Source: Pontibacter korlensis | GTDB lineage: Bacteria; Bacteroidota; Bacteroidia; Cytophagales; Hymenobacteraceae | Direction: 5' to 3' | Assembly (NCBI RefSeq): GCF_000973725.1 | Contig: NZ_CP009621.1 | Coordinates: 4,643,001-4,707,000, forward strand | Length of the DNA stretch: 64,000 nt | Shown here: positions 1 to 8,684 of the stretch, piece after piece | Numbering within the stretch: the first letter of the stretch is position 1 | Layout: the number at the start of each line of letters is the position of its first letter | Made by a program: the position numbers and the translations under genes | Notes under the pieces: model-generated | Databases searched by the model: none | Seen by the model: the letters and a program-made list of their open reading frames with translations, nothing else | What the model was told of the DNA's origin: nothing

Positions 1-75
1 ATAGCCTTAGTGGTGGGTGTGAGCGGGATTACGGGTAGCAACCTGGCAAAAAACCCGGTAAAGAAATCAAGGTAA
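1..75 (+). pseudogene. N-terminal remnant of a PRISE/SDR-type reductase
   Basis: The first 48 bases read in frame 1 as IALVVGVSGITGSNLA, a Rossmann-fold dinucleotide-binding start almost identical to the N-terminus of the intact reductase encoded at 30732-31796 (ALIVGASGITGSNLA). After that the similarity stops at once and the frame closes at 73-75. The gene is therefore either a decayed stub or the 5' end of a gene joined to unrelated DNA; its start lies before the window. The match is seen directly; calling it a pseudogene is inference from the abrupt loss of similarity. Confidence 0.5.
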
Positions 76-355
76 ATCTGCAGGAACAGGGAACAGGTTA
101 CTTCTCCAACTCCGGAAATGGGAAAGCGCAGTGATAAGTGCATCAACCGCACCTTTGATACCGGCAGCGAACGCTAATAATGCCAGAGTAACGATTCGCA
201 ACGTCCAGGCACAGACGGATCCTGTTGAACAAACCTGCCGTTATCGGGACTTCAAAAAAACTGCACTATCTATCCGGCTCATCATAACCCAACTGTAGGT
301 GCCTGCGTATAAAAGCACGGCTAAAAGTTGAAAAGTTTTCTTAAAAACTGATCAT

Positions 356-394
356 AAAAGAAAGGCTCCTCATCCCGAGGGCCTTTTCTTTTTT
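356..394 (+). terminator. Rho-independent terminator-like hairpin
   Basis: The sequence pairs AAAAGAAAGGC-CCTC with GAGG-GCCTTTTCTTTT around a five-base loop and is followed by T residues. It could end whatever gene once preceded it. The ascending arm contains GGCTCCTCAT, which recurs in the hairpin at 28599-28633. Confidence 0.6.
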
Positions 395-487
395 ACAGCC
401 CATGTGCTCCTTTATGATAAGTAGGGACCAGACTTGCCTATCCTCTTGTATAGACAGTTGCCCCGGCACTCACAGCTTTGATCGCGC

Positions 488-670
488 CTAAAGAGGCAGG
501 CCTGTGGATGCGAACTCTACTACTAGTTTCGTCAGCTGTCTTAGCTCCATTGCCTTCGCTGACCCTGGCAAGGCATCCAGCAAGTCTTCTATCCGGGAAG
601 CTACCCCATCATACTCCTGCGGCGTCTGCATAAGGTTGCCTTCCGTTAAACCTCCGAAGTACTTCACCAA
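488..670 (-). pseudogene. Possible HigA-type antitoxin N-terminal remnant
   Basis: The 60-residue open frame contains TPQEYDGVASRIEDLLDAL followed by PGSAKAMELRQLTKLVVEF. This pattern (EY-x-A-x-x-RIEEL-x-x-A-x-PG-x-EL-x-LL-x-x-LVE) is typical of the N-terminal segment of HigA-like antitoxins and related HTH regulators. The HTH domain that should follow is missing: the frame ends after STGLPL. No RelE/HigB-like toxin gene is visible nearby. The resemblance is from memory of the family and the frame is short, so the call is weak. Confidence 0.3.
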
Positions 671-806
671 AAGCCTATCTCAAGGAATGCAAAGCACCTG
701 GGAGGAAGAACTGATTCTTTACCCTGGTAAACCCAAAGCGAAAGTTAGATAGTAAAACCTCAGACTCCTGGTCACGTTTCAAGTTAAGAAAGCAAAGTGT
801 TTACCT

Positions 807-1595
807 ATGGACCTTACAAATAAAAAAGTGCTGATCACCGGCGGTAGTGCCGGAATAGGAAAATCTGTGATTCAGGAGTTGGTGCAACGGGGAGTGCGGG
901 ACTTTGCCGTGATGGGCAGAAGACAGGAGGCGCTGGACGCGCTGAAGTCTGAGTTTCCCAGCGCTAACTTTCTCACCATTCAGGGCAATGTGGCCAAAAT
1001 AGACGACCTGGACAAAGGCGTCTCCACAATATCAGAGGCTTGGGACGAGCTGGACATCCTCATCAACAACGCCGGGGTGGTAAGCGCCGGCTTGCTCTCC
1101 GACTTGAGCGATGAGGACATCATCAACCAGATCAACATTAACGTGACAGGCTTGATCCTGCTGACAAAGAAGGCCCTGCCGCTCCTGATAAAGAGCAAGG
1201 AAGGCGCCATCATGAATATATCCTCCGGCTACGGGTACATCGCCATGCCATTCTACAGCGTGTACGCTGCCACGAAGGCGGCCGTGGGGCAGTTTTCCGA
1301 CGCCATGCGCAGGGAGCTGCACCAGTACCCGATCCATGTGATGACCGTGTACCCCTCGGCCACCGACACTGACATGATGAAGACAGCAGTCGTAAGCAAC
1401 ATGGACACACCCGAAGAGGTGGCCAAGGCCTCCGTGGAGGGACTTCTCAAGAGGGAGATCAACGTGATCCTCGGCGGAAAAGAGCGAGAGGAGCAGGTAA
1501 AGGTGAACTTTCTAGAGCCAAGAAAAATCGATGCCTTTGCCGCCGCCAACTTCGAAGCATTGCGGGAAAGGACGAAGCAGCACCGGTCCATGTAA
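807..1595 (+). CDS. SDR family NAD(P)-dependent oxidoreductase
   Basis: This 262-residue protein is a classical short-chain dehydrogenase/reductase. The cofactor-binding motif TGGSAGIG lies at residues 11-18, the NNAG structural motif at 87-90, and the catalytic Ser (139/140), Tyr153 and Lys157 in the ISSGYG and YAATK segments. Length is normal for the family. The substrate cannot be told from sequence; the closest general type is the sepiapterin reductase/3-ketoacyl reductase-like group that oxidises or reduces a carbonyl with NAD(P)H in the cytosol. It starts at ATG 807, stands alone, and is followed at 1707 by a strong terminator, so it is probably monocistronic. It is the only intact gene in the decayed first 2 kb. 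Confidence 0.9.
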   Translation: MDLTNKKVLITGGSAGIGKSVIQELVQRGVRDFAVMGRRQEALDALKSEFPSANFLTIQGNVAKIDDLDKGVSTISEAWDELDILINNAGVVSAGLLSDLSDEDIINQININVTGLILLTKKALPLLIKSKEGAIMNISSGYGYIAMPFYSVYAATKAAVGQFSDAMRRELHQYPIHVMTVYPSATDTDMMKTAVVSNMDTPEEVAKASVEGLLKREINVILGGKEREEQVKVNFLEPRKIDAFAAANFEALRERTKQHRSM

Positions 1596-1706
1596 ACGGC
1601 TGCAGGAAGTTGAGCAATACATGCCCCTTGCAAATGAAGATCGCCACGCACAACGTCAACGAAATCAATGCTAGCTTGCTGTGCTCCTCCTTGGGTCTAC
1701 TACTTC

Positions 1707-1743
1707 AAAAAAGCCGTTCCACATCAAATGGAGCGGCTTTTTT
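1707..1743 (+). terminator. Rho-independent terminator after the SDR gene
   Basis: AAAAAAGCCG pairs with CGGCTTTTTT, extended by TTCCA/TGGAG, around an ACATCAAA-type loop. The core is almost the same as the hairpin at 30582-30613, including the loop. Confidence 0.85.
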
Positions 1744-1838
1744 GGTTCGATAAGTTCCTCTTGATTCTTTTTAGGAATCATTTAAATAGGAAAAACACGC
1801 ACACCTTCTACATCTTCCGCCTCTTTTTCAACTGCTAG

Positions 1839-1990
1839 TTATAATTCATATTCCTTCACCTCCGCTTCCGGCACAAAGAATCTCAGTGGGTTAAACTCAC
1901 CCAAGACCTCGTCTGCCGCGACCCGTATTTACCAGTTCTTACCGGTAAACATGGGCGTAGACGCACACTAAATCGCCCAAGCCACAGCGT
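1839..1990 (-). pseudogene. C-terminal remnant of an Old Yellow Enzyme-type reductase
   Basis: Read on the minus strand, the frame ending in TAA at 1839-1844 gives LGEFNPLRFFVPEAEVKEYEL. This aligns without gaps with the C-terminus of the intact flavin oxidoreductase at 41810-42925 (LEELDPQKFFVPDAKIKEFEL). Upstream, GKNW aligns with NKDW of the intact enzyme, but in-frame stops (TAA after GKNW, TAG further up) interrupt it. No flavin-binding barrel remains. This is a decayed tail of a second OYE copy; stops and similarity are seen directly. Confidence 0.65.
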
Positions 1991-2038
1991 TTTTCCAGCC
2001 ATTGCCCTTGCGGCTCATACTCTGTAATAGCAGAAGAT

Positions 2039-5000
2039 TTACTGTTGAACTATTACTCTTTGACTGTAATTGCTGGTTTTGCACTGAACCTGCAGCATAT
2101 AAACACCGGCAGCAGCAGTTGATATATCAACTTGGAGTTCACGATCATCTAACATGCTCTTTTTACCTTCGTAAATTACTTTCCCAGTCATATCCAAGAT
2201 GCGCACGTTCACTATGTCCGGTTTTAAACCGGTAAAGGTAATATGGAGAAGACCATTTCCTGGGTTAGGATATACTTTCAAACTGGTCACCAACTCCACC
2301 TCTGTCACTTTGATTTCTTCCGACATTTCAGAAGAGCAGCCGCTAGCGTTGGTAACCAAAACCTGATAAACCCCAGGTTCCACAGCTTCATAAACAGAAC
2401 CAGTAGCTCCAGGTATGGCAATGTTATTTCGGAACCATTGGTTACCAGTAGCCGCACCGGAAGTAAGAGTGATATCATCACGATACACCCATGGCTTATC
2501 TGGCAATGGATTTACAGTTACTCGTACTTCTGGGGAAGTTGCAGCACAACCATCGCTATTCGTTACACTAACAGTATAGCTGCCACTTTCAGCAACAGTG
2601 ATAGCACGTGTTGTAGCACCATTAGACCACAGGTAACTGTTACCTTCTGAGGCTGTTAAAACCACAGTGTTGCCTTGGCAGAAAGTTACGGGACCACTGG
2701 CAGTAATGTGTGCTACCGGTAAGGCATTAACGCTTACTACTACCGCCTCGGAAGCAGTAGCACAACCGTTGTTGTTAGTAACTGTAACAGTATAATTTCC
2801 GGCAGTACCCGTTTCAATCGTGCGTGTAGTAGCTCCGTTTGACCAGAGGTAAGTATACCCGTCCCCGGCAGGGGCGCTTAGCCCAACCTTTTCGCCTTCA
2901 CACAAAATTGTAGAACCATCCGCAGCAATACGGGCTGCCGGTAATGGATTAACCTTTATTACTACAGCCTTGGATGTGGTTGTACAGTTTGCAGCATTCG
3001 TAACTGTAACGGTGTACTCCCCGGGAGTGCTTACTTCAATGGAACGGGTAGTGGCGCCATTTGACCATCTGTAAGTCAAACCGTCACCCGCCATTGCCGA
3101 TAATGTAACCTTCTCTCCCTCACAGAGGGTTGCTGAGCCAGCTATAGTAACAGCATCATCAGGCAGGACCTGTACATTAATTTCTTTGGTGGTAACAATA
3201 ACACCGCTGCAGCTGTCATAGGCTTTCAAAGTTACCTTATAAGTCCCTGCTGCAGCATAAACAGCCACAGGATTAACCGCTGTAGAGGTTGTGGTAACAG
3301 CACCTTCTAAGAGCCATTCGTAACGGACAGCCCCAACGGTAGAAGAGGCATCTAACTGCACCTGCTGACCAACACACACAGACTCAGAACTTATCGTGAA
3401 GTTTGCTGCCAGAGGAGTAAGAGTTTGTGTAACGGCAGGTTGAATGTACAGGGCTATATTGGCCATGCCTGGCCGTACAGTTCCAAAAGAGGCCCAGTTA
3501 TTCTGACTGTCCTGAGTCCACGCTGTACCAGGCGAAGGCTCGCTATTGTCATTGTGCACAATGGCCACAGAGTTGCCCCCTTCTGTGTTCAGCAAAACAC
3601 CTGCAAAGAAACTACCTGTCAGCCGTACTGGTGTATCGAACACTACATCGGTCACATGCCCGGTAGCTACATCGGCTGCAACGTCAGCCAATTTCACCTC
3701 TTTTGAAGCCAATATGCTACGGGGTTCACCACTGCTTGCATCAACATCCCAGACAGCTACTGTTATCGTTGCATCTGGACTGACAGCAGCAGCGAAGCCA
3801 AATTTGACCTCAACACCTGTAACATATGCATCTGGACGATCAAAGTTAAAGTAGTTAGCTTTAGCTTTGTCGCCTTGCTTATTATTCCCCGTAATGTATC
3901 CATCATCAGTGGTGGTCAGTGACTCAATTCCTTTGAAGGGATAGTTCAAGTTGTGGCACAACGTATTTTGAACAACAATATAGTCTTCTTTAACCAAGGC
4001 CTCTGATACCCTTTCAGTTTGGGTGCTTTTAGCTTTTAACGATACCTTATACTTACCAGGCGTGCTATAAACTACATCAGGAGATTTCAGGGTAGATGAA
4101 GCGGGCTCCCCTCCTTCAAATTCCCATTCGAACACATCTGCATTTTTAGATAAGTTCAGGAATGTGACTGTTTCTCCTGGTATAACCTCTGTAATATTGG
4201 CGGAAAAATCAGCCGCCGGAAAATCTTCCACTTGCAGGCTTACCTCTACAGTGGTCAGCGGCTGATTCGGATCATTGGTCATGACCTGAATCTTACCTTT
4301 ATACTTGCCTTTCTTTAGACCGGCTGCATTAACTGTAATTTCATTTTGTAGGCTCTCCCCCCCAGCTACCTGGCCAGTGCCTGGAGACACATTTAGCCAT
4401 TGTGGCATTTCCAGAGCTCTGATGAGATAGGTACTGGATACAAAACTTCCACCCGCACTTTCCAGTGAACTCCAGCTTGAACCATCGGGACTGTAAAAGT
4501 TACGCCCCGGATTAGGTGTATTGGTATGATATCCCTGAGGTTGGTTGATACCGCTGTAATAAAATACAACCCAGATTACGTCTCCCTGCTTAAACTGCTT
4601 AGGATGCTGTAGCGGTAGCGTAACCAAGGCTCCACCGACAGCTGAAGCTGGTGCTTCAAAATTTTGCTCTAAAAGCAAGGTGCCCGCTGTTGGCGAATTC
4701 CCTCCTTTGTAAACCTTCAGGCTCATAGTCTTGTCACCGGCAACCTCCGTGCGTATAAAATTCTGTAGATGTGTCAGGTTAAAAGTGGCTGTCTTTACAT
4801 CAAACCTAAGGGCTGTATGGATGTAAGGATACTGTGAGCCAAATCCCAGGTAACTGTCCGGATTTCGATTGGCGTCATAGCTAATTGTAGAGAGTGGATC
4901 GACAAGCGCCTGCAGTGCATAACTCAGCTCAGCTTCACCATTATTTTGAATACTCACCGCCTCTGTTGCCGTGGTTTCGCCCTTAGGCTCCAGCTCAAAG

Positions 5001-7984
5001 TACATAAATGGAGGTGTTACAATGGCAGCCGGCGCCGAAACGACATTCGCCACAACAGGAACAGTTACAGTACTGGCCGCAGGACCATTGGTGCTTAAAG
5101 TGATCGATCCGTTCAATACACCTTTTCGGGACGGCGTAAATGTGACAGGTATCTCTTTCCGGCTGCCAGGTGCAAGGGAAATAGTCGATTGCAGCTTAAC
5201 TATGAAATCTGTCGCTGCAAAAGCTTCTGAATTCAACGTTTCTGCTTTGATGGTCATGGTGGCTGCCCCAGTATTGGCAACAACAAGCGAAACGGTATGG
5301 CTGGCACCAACAAAAAGGGTTCCAAAGCTTATTTCCTTCGGTTCCATCGCAAGTTTGGCCTGACCACCCCTAACCGTTAAAGTCACGGGTCTGTCCATGA
5401 CCGGGTTGAACGGATCATTGCTTGCAAAGGAAACGTTCGTGTGATAAACACCATCAGGCACGTTGGTTACATCAAAAGCCATGTGAACATCTGCTCTCTG
5501 CCCAGGCTCCAAGTAACCTGACACCGGTTCCAGGGATATCCAGTTCGCATTGGCAACGCGTACCTTGAAGGCAGACTTCGCCAGAAACGAGGCTAACGTC
5601 TGTGCATCTTCATAACTGCTTCCGTTGTTTGTACTCACGTAGAACGTATTTGGCATATAGTCTACAACATCAAACCCTTGGGGATAATCCAACCCATTGG
5701 GCAAAACAAACGCTACCCAGAATGTTTCGCCGGGTGCGAACTGCCGTGGTGTCTGCAGCTGAAAGTTAAAAAGTCTGCCACCTGCCGGTACAGCCCTGGT
5801 AAAGGTTTCAGAAGATATTAACGTGGCATTTGCCGGGTTTGTCCCCCCCTTCAGGATGCGGATACCAATAGGAAGGCTCGCGGTTGTAGTACTGCTGTTC
5901 AAAAAATTCTGAACGTGTGTAAGGCTAAATCCCTTTGCTCCCGCTGTGAATTTTACAGCAGTAATAAAGCCACTGCCTCCAAGGCCAACAGCGTCATCGG
6001 CTGTTGGCTGCTGCTTATCATAAGCAGAGACATTATTTCCGGCAACAGGCACCAGAGCGGCGTTGTAGTTCAGACGAGCTGTTCCTTGATTGGTAAGGGT
6101 AAAACTCCTGGAGATGGTACTACTGTTGGTGCGATCCAAGCCAAGGTTATAAAAGTTTGGGGTTATATGTATAAATGGTGCAGCCAGTGTTGAAGAACTT
6201 ACCACATTTGAAATGGGCGAGGAATTCCCATAAAATGATTTAGATACTATGGCAAAATAATATGTAGTGCTAGGCACCAGTCCTTGTACTACAAGCTTTT
6301 GTATTCGCCCAGGCTGATCCGGAAAAATGTTATTTTTTAATTTTGTAGCTTCCTCAAAGTTAGCCACTGTGATTGGCTCCGTGGAATACCTGATGTCGTA
6401 TAAGGAGGCAGCAGAGCCATCAGCACCAGGTGCTGTCCATTGTACTTCTAACTCAGCCTGCCCGGCCCGGACCACCTGCAGATTAGTTATGGCTGTTGGG
6501 GCTACTGTGTTAGCTATACCTTTTATGGCCTGTATCGCACGGAATGCGTTGATGCGACCAGCACCCAGTTTACCGGCCCACAAGGGGGACTGGTTTGGGA
6601 TGTTATCGATAGGATCTGCTGTGCTTTTCAGAAGTTGCGTAACAGCTTGGGGTGTCAGGCTAGGGTTTTCAGACAGCATCAAAGCAATTTGACTGGCAAC
6701 CATTGGGCAGGCCATGGATGTACCGCTGTAAAAAGTATAAGCACCACTTATACCATCTGGAGCGGTTACAGTACTTAGAATACCTGAGCCAGGAGCCGAT
6801 ATATCCACCCAGCTGCCGTAGTTGGAGAAGCTGCTTTTCAGATCGTTGGCATCTGTACTGGCAACCGCTATCACATTATCGTAAGCAGCTGGATACATTT
6901 TAACCTCTGTATTAGAATTTCCGGCTGCAGCCACAAACACTACCCCGTTGGCTGTTGCTTCGTTAATAATATTCTGTATCGTCTGGCTATAGCCTCCGCC
7001 GCCAAACGACATACTAATAACTCTTGCTCCCTGGTTGACAGCATAGATAATACCTTCGGCTGCATATTCAATCGCTCGGGAAGTTGGGGCAGAATCGCGG
7101 GTGCATTTTACACCTATGATACTTACTTTATTGTTACTGATAGCCGCAACTCCCACTCCATTGTTTGTAACTGCGCCGGCAATACCGGCACAATGGGTCC
7201 CGTGTGAAAAGTTGCCAACCCCAGCTTTGTTTGCACCTGATGATGGCGGCCTTGGGTCATCATCGTTATCCGCCACATCGTAACTTTTAGCTATGTTAAC
7301 GTTGGTAGCTAAGTCCGGGTGTGAAATCAGAACGGCATCATCCACAATGGCCAGCAAAGTCTTGGAGCTACCGGTGTGGATACCAAAAGCTTCCGCAGCT
7401 TTTGTCTTGTGCAGAGCATACTGTTTATTCGTAAGATACTCCGGGTCATTAGGCGACTGCAGTGCCACGTAATATGGGACACGTTCAACATACTCTACCT
7501 CAGGTAATGCTTCTAACTCTTGCATCAGCAGTTGCAGATTGCCGCTGTTTTCCAACATCACCTGATAGGCTTTCTGGTCCCTCTCCCCTTTTTGGATTCG
7601 TGGAAGTTCAGCTACTGAAGTCGCCTGATGGCCTAACAGCATACTACTAAGTTTACCACCATCTTTTACTTTAGGATCCTTTCCTCTGGTTTCAAAAGTC
7701 TGCAGCTTTCCATTTTGTCCCTCTTTTAGCTTTATAAAAAGCCTGTCTGGCCAATAATCCGGAAAACTAAAACTCCTCTGGCTTTTACTATATGATGCTT
7801 CTCCCACAATGGGATTTTGTAGTGCCGGGCTTGCCGCTTTATTCTTATCTGATAAAAGAACCTGGCCACCTGAATGACTTGACTCAGATGTTCGTGTTCC
7901 ATTGTAATTCTGAAAAACATTTTTTTGGGCAAAAGCGTGCCCTGTCATAACCATCAACAAGCACAGCAGTAGAGTTTTATTCAT
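2039..7984 (-). CDS. Giant secreted S8 (subtilisin-like) protease with T9SS sorting domain
   Basis: The 1981-residue product starts with a signal peptide (cleavage near HAFAQ, residue 20). A subtilase domain fills about 195-485 with the triad Asp215 (AIVDD), His261 (HGTHCAG) and Ser423 (GTSMACP) and oxyanion Asn356 (AAGN). A fibronectin type III domain follows (about 495-600), then two beta-sandwich blocks alternating with choice-of-anchor-D/ASH-like domains (ISFGTLFVGAS). Two PKD domains come next (one ends VVYSTPGKYKVSLKA). Three near-identical 75-residue SNGATTR repeats occupy 1607-1827, then another Ig-like unit. A type A sorting domain (about 1896-1981, SLKVYPNPGNG) ends the protein. Known family logic: it is exported by the type IX system and anchored or released after sorting-domain cleavage, and it probably degrades extracellular protein. 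It is monocistronic. Confidence 0.93.
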   Translation of the reverse strand: MNKTLLLCLLMVMTGHAFAQKNVFQNYNGTRTSESSHSGGQVLLSDKNKAASPALQNPIVGEASYSKSQRSFSFPDYWPDRLFIKLKEGQNGKLQTFETRGKDPKVKDGGKLSSMLLGHQATSVAELPRIQKGERDQKAYQVMLENSGNLQLLMQELEALPEVEYVERVPYYVALQSPNDPEYLTNKQYALHKTKAAEAFGIHTGSSKTLLAIVDDAVLISHPDLATNVNIAKSYDVADNDDDPRPPSSGANKAGVGNFSHGTHCAGIAGAVTNNGVGVAAISNNKVSIIGVKCTRDSAPTSRAIEYAAEGIIYAVNQGARVISMSFGGGGYSQTIQNIINEATANGVVFVAAAGNSNTEVKMYPAAYDNVIAVASTDANDLKSSFSNYGSWVDISAPGSGILSTVTAPDGISGAYTFYSGTSMACPMVASQIALMLSENPSLTPQAVTQLLKSTADPIDNIPNQSPLWAGKLGAGRINAFRAIQAIKGIANTVAPTAITNLQVVRAGQAELEVQWTAPGADGSAASLYDIRYSTEPITVANFEEATKLKNNIFPDQPGRIQKLVVQGLVPSTTYYFAIVSKSFYGNSSPISNVVSSSTLAAPFIHITPNFYNLGLDRTNSSTISRSFTLTNQGTARLNYNAALVPVAGNNVSAYDKQQPTADDAVGLGGSGFITAVKFTAGAKGFSLTHVQNFLNSSTTTASLPIGIRILKGGTNPANATLISSETFTRAVPAGGRLFNFQLQTPRQFAPGETFWVAFVLPNGLDYPQGFDVVDYMPNTFYVSTNNGSSYEDAQTLASFLAKSAFKVRVANANWISLEPVSGYLEPGQRADVHMAFDVTNVPDGVYHTNVSFASNDPFNPVMDRPVTLTVRGGQAKLAMEPKEISFGTLFVGASHTVSLVVANTGAATMTIKAETLNSEAFAATDFIVKLQSTISLAPGSRKEIPVTFTPSRKGVLNGSITLSTNGPAASTVTVPVVANVVSAPAAIVTPPFMYFELEPKGETTATEAVSIQNNGEAELSYALQALVDPLSTISYDANRNPDSYLGFGSQYPYIHTALRFDVKTATFNLTHLQNFIRTEVAGDKTMSLKVYKGGNSPTAGTLLLEQNFEAPASAVGGALVTLPLQHPKQFKQGDVIWVVFYYSGINQPQGYHTNTPNPGRNFYSPDGSSWSSLESAGGSFVSSTYLIRALEMPQWLNVSPGTGQVAGGESLQNEITVNAAGLKKGKYKGKIQVMTNDPNQPLTTVEVSLQVEDFPAADFSANITEVIPGETVTFLNLSKNADVFEWEFEGGEPASSTLKSPDVVYSTPGKYKVSLKAKSTQTERVSEALVKEDYIVVQNTLCHNLNYPFKGIESLTTTDDGYITGNNKQGDKAKANYFNFDRPDAYVTGVEVKFGFAAAVSPDATITVAVWDVDASSGEPRSILASKEVKLADVAADVATGHVTDVVFDTPVRLTGSFFAGVLLNTEGGNSVAIVHNDNSEPSPGTAWTQDSQNNWASFGTVRPGMANIALYIQPAVTQTLTPLAANFTISSESVCVGQQVQLDASSTVGAVRYEWLLEGAVTTTSTAVNPVAVYAAAGTYKVTLKAYDSCSGVIVTTKEINVQVLPDDAVTIAGSATLCEGEKVTLSAMAGDGLTYRWSNGATTRSIEVSTPGEYTVTVTNAANCTTTSKAVVIKVNPLPAARIAADGSTILCEGEKVGLSAPAGDGYTYLWSNGATTRTIETGTAGNYTVTVTNNNGCATASEAVVVSVNALPVAHITASGPVTFCQGNTVVLTASEGNSYLWSNGATTRAITVAESGSYTVSVTNSDGCAATSPEVRVTVNPLPDKPWVYRDDITLTSGAATGNQWFRNNIAIPGATGSVYEAVEPGVYQVLVTNASGCSSEMSEEIKVTEVELVTSLKVYPNPGNGLLHITFTGLKPDIVNVRILDMTGKVIYEGKKSMLDDRELQVDISTAAAGVYMLQVQCKTSNYSQRVIVQQ
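2504..3166 (-). repeat. Three tandem Ig-like repeats inside the protease gene
   Basis: Three units of about 73 codons encode residues 1607-1827 of the S8 protease. Each has CEGEKV or CQGNTV, then YxWSNGATTR, then GxYTVTVTN, ending in VNPLP or VNALP. The units are clear at protein level and have drifted at DNA level, so they are an old internal duplication. A fourth, more divergent unit follows at 1828-1895. Confidence 0.8.
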
Positions 7985-8684
7985 ATAATAACAGAAGTAG
8001 CAAGAAACTATCTTGATATAATAAATCCTATTGCAAATGATTTATAATGGTAAAAAGTTCGTTTTGAATTCAAACATAACAATTTCACTAAAATAACTTT
8101 TTACAAAAAAAATACAAGTTCATTTTTCCTAGCATCCGGGTGTCTGTTACTTCAAGATCCGGATACTGGGAGTACAGATGGATAAGAGCTATCATAGCAG
8201 TACCAATGACAGGAGGTGCGAGATGCTACTCAAGGTATGCTGTTGATTACCTCACTTATATAGAAGATAATTAACTTAGAACAGTGTAGAAGCATGAGTC
8301 GAGCCTCAAATGAGAGGTAATAGGAATGGTACTGATACCCTTCTGCCATTTCCGGATCCGGCGGCAAAGCAATAAGACACGTGACGATGACTTTGCTAAG
8401 TAAAGATACCTCCCGTAACTACTTTTACATAAAAGATGAGGTGTTCAAGAACCGCTAGTCTAGCTGAAGGAAAGCATCAAAGCCTCCAAATCCCTGTTGA
8501 AGGATCGATGACTCGATTCTTTGGTCTACTAAAGCAAGTAAGCCTACTATTCTCTATATTACAATTGCTAGCTAGGGTTTACTTAATAAATTCAAAACAG
8601 CTTTAATTTCGCTACTCCCTTTTCTGACGAGTGGATTGTGCTTATATCCAGAAGAAAAGACTTTCATTAGAGGTAAATAAGTCA
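7985..8684. other. 700-bp intergenic region, no supported gene
   Basis: This lies between the start of the S8 protease and the end of the RND operon. 7985-8110 is AT-rich and probably holds the protease promoter. Between about 8305 and 8510 three short plus-strand frames read like fragments of protein (for example MTLLSKDTSRNYFYIKDEVF at 8391) but are broken by stops and shifts. I see no tRNA, clear terminator or repeat. Confidence 0.4.

Larger units (their letters stand above)
49..800. other. Gene-poor stretch with fragments of decayed coding sequence
   Basis: No intact gene is convincing before 807. On the plus strand 48-130 and then 139-295 read as two protein-like pieces in different frames (PGKEIKVNLQEQGTGYF, then AVISASTAPLIPAANANNARV), which a single indel near 136 would join; I do not recognise the protein. 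On the minus strand about 441-492 reads LGAIKAVSAGATVYTRG. Taken with the neighbouring remnants this looks like a region where several genes have decayed. A hairpin terminator lies at 356-394. Confidence 0.4.

Noticed and set aside
504..752. Plus-strand 82-codon frame in the left island
   Set aside because: Ser-rich, no start signal, and it lies opposite the HigA-like remnant which reads better.
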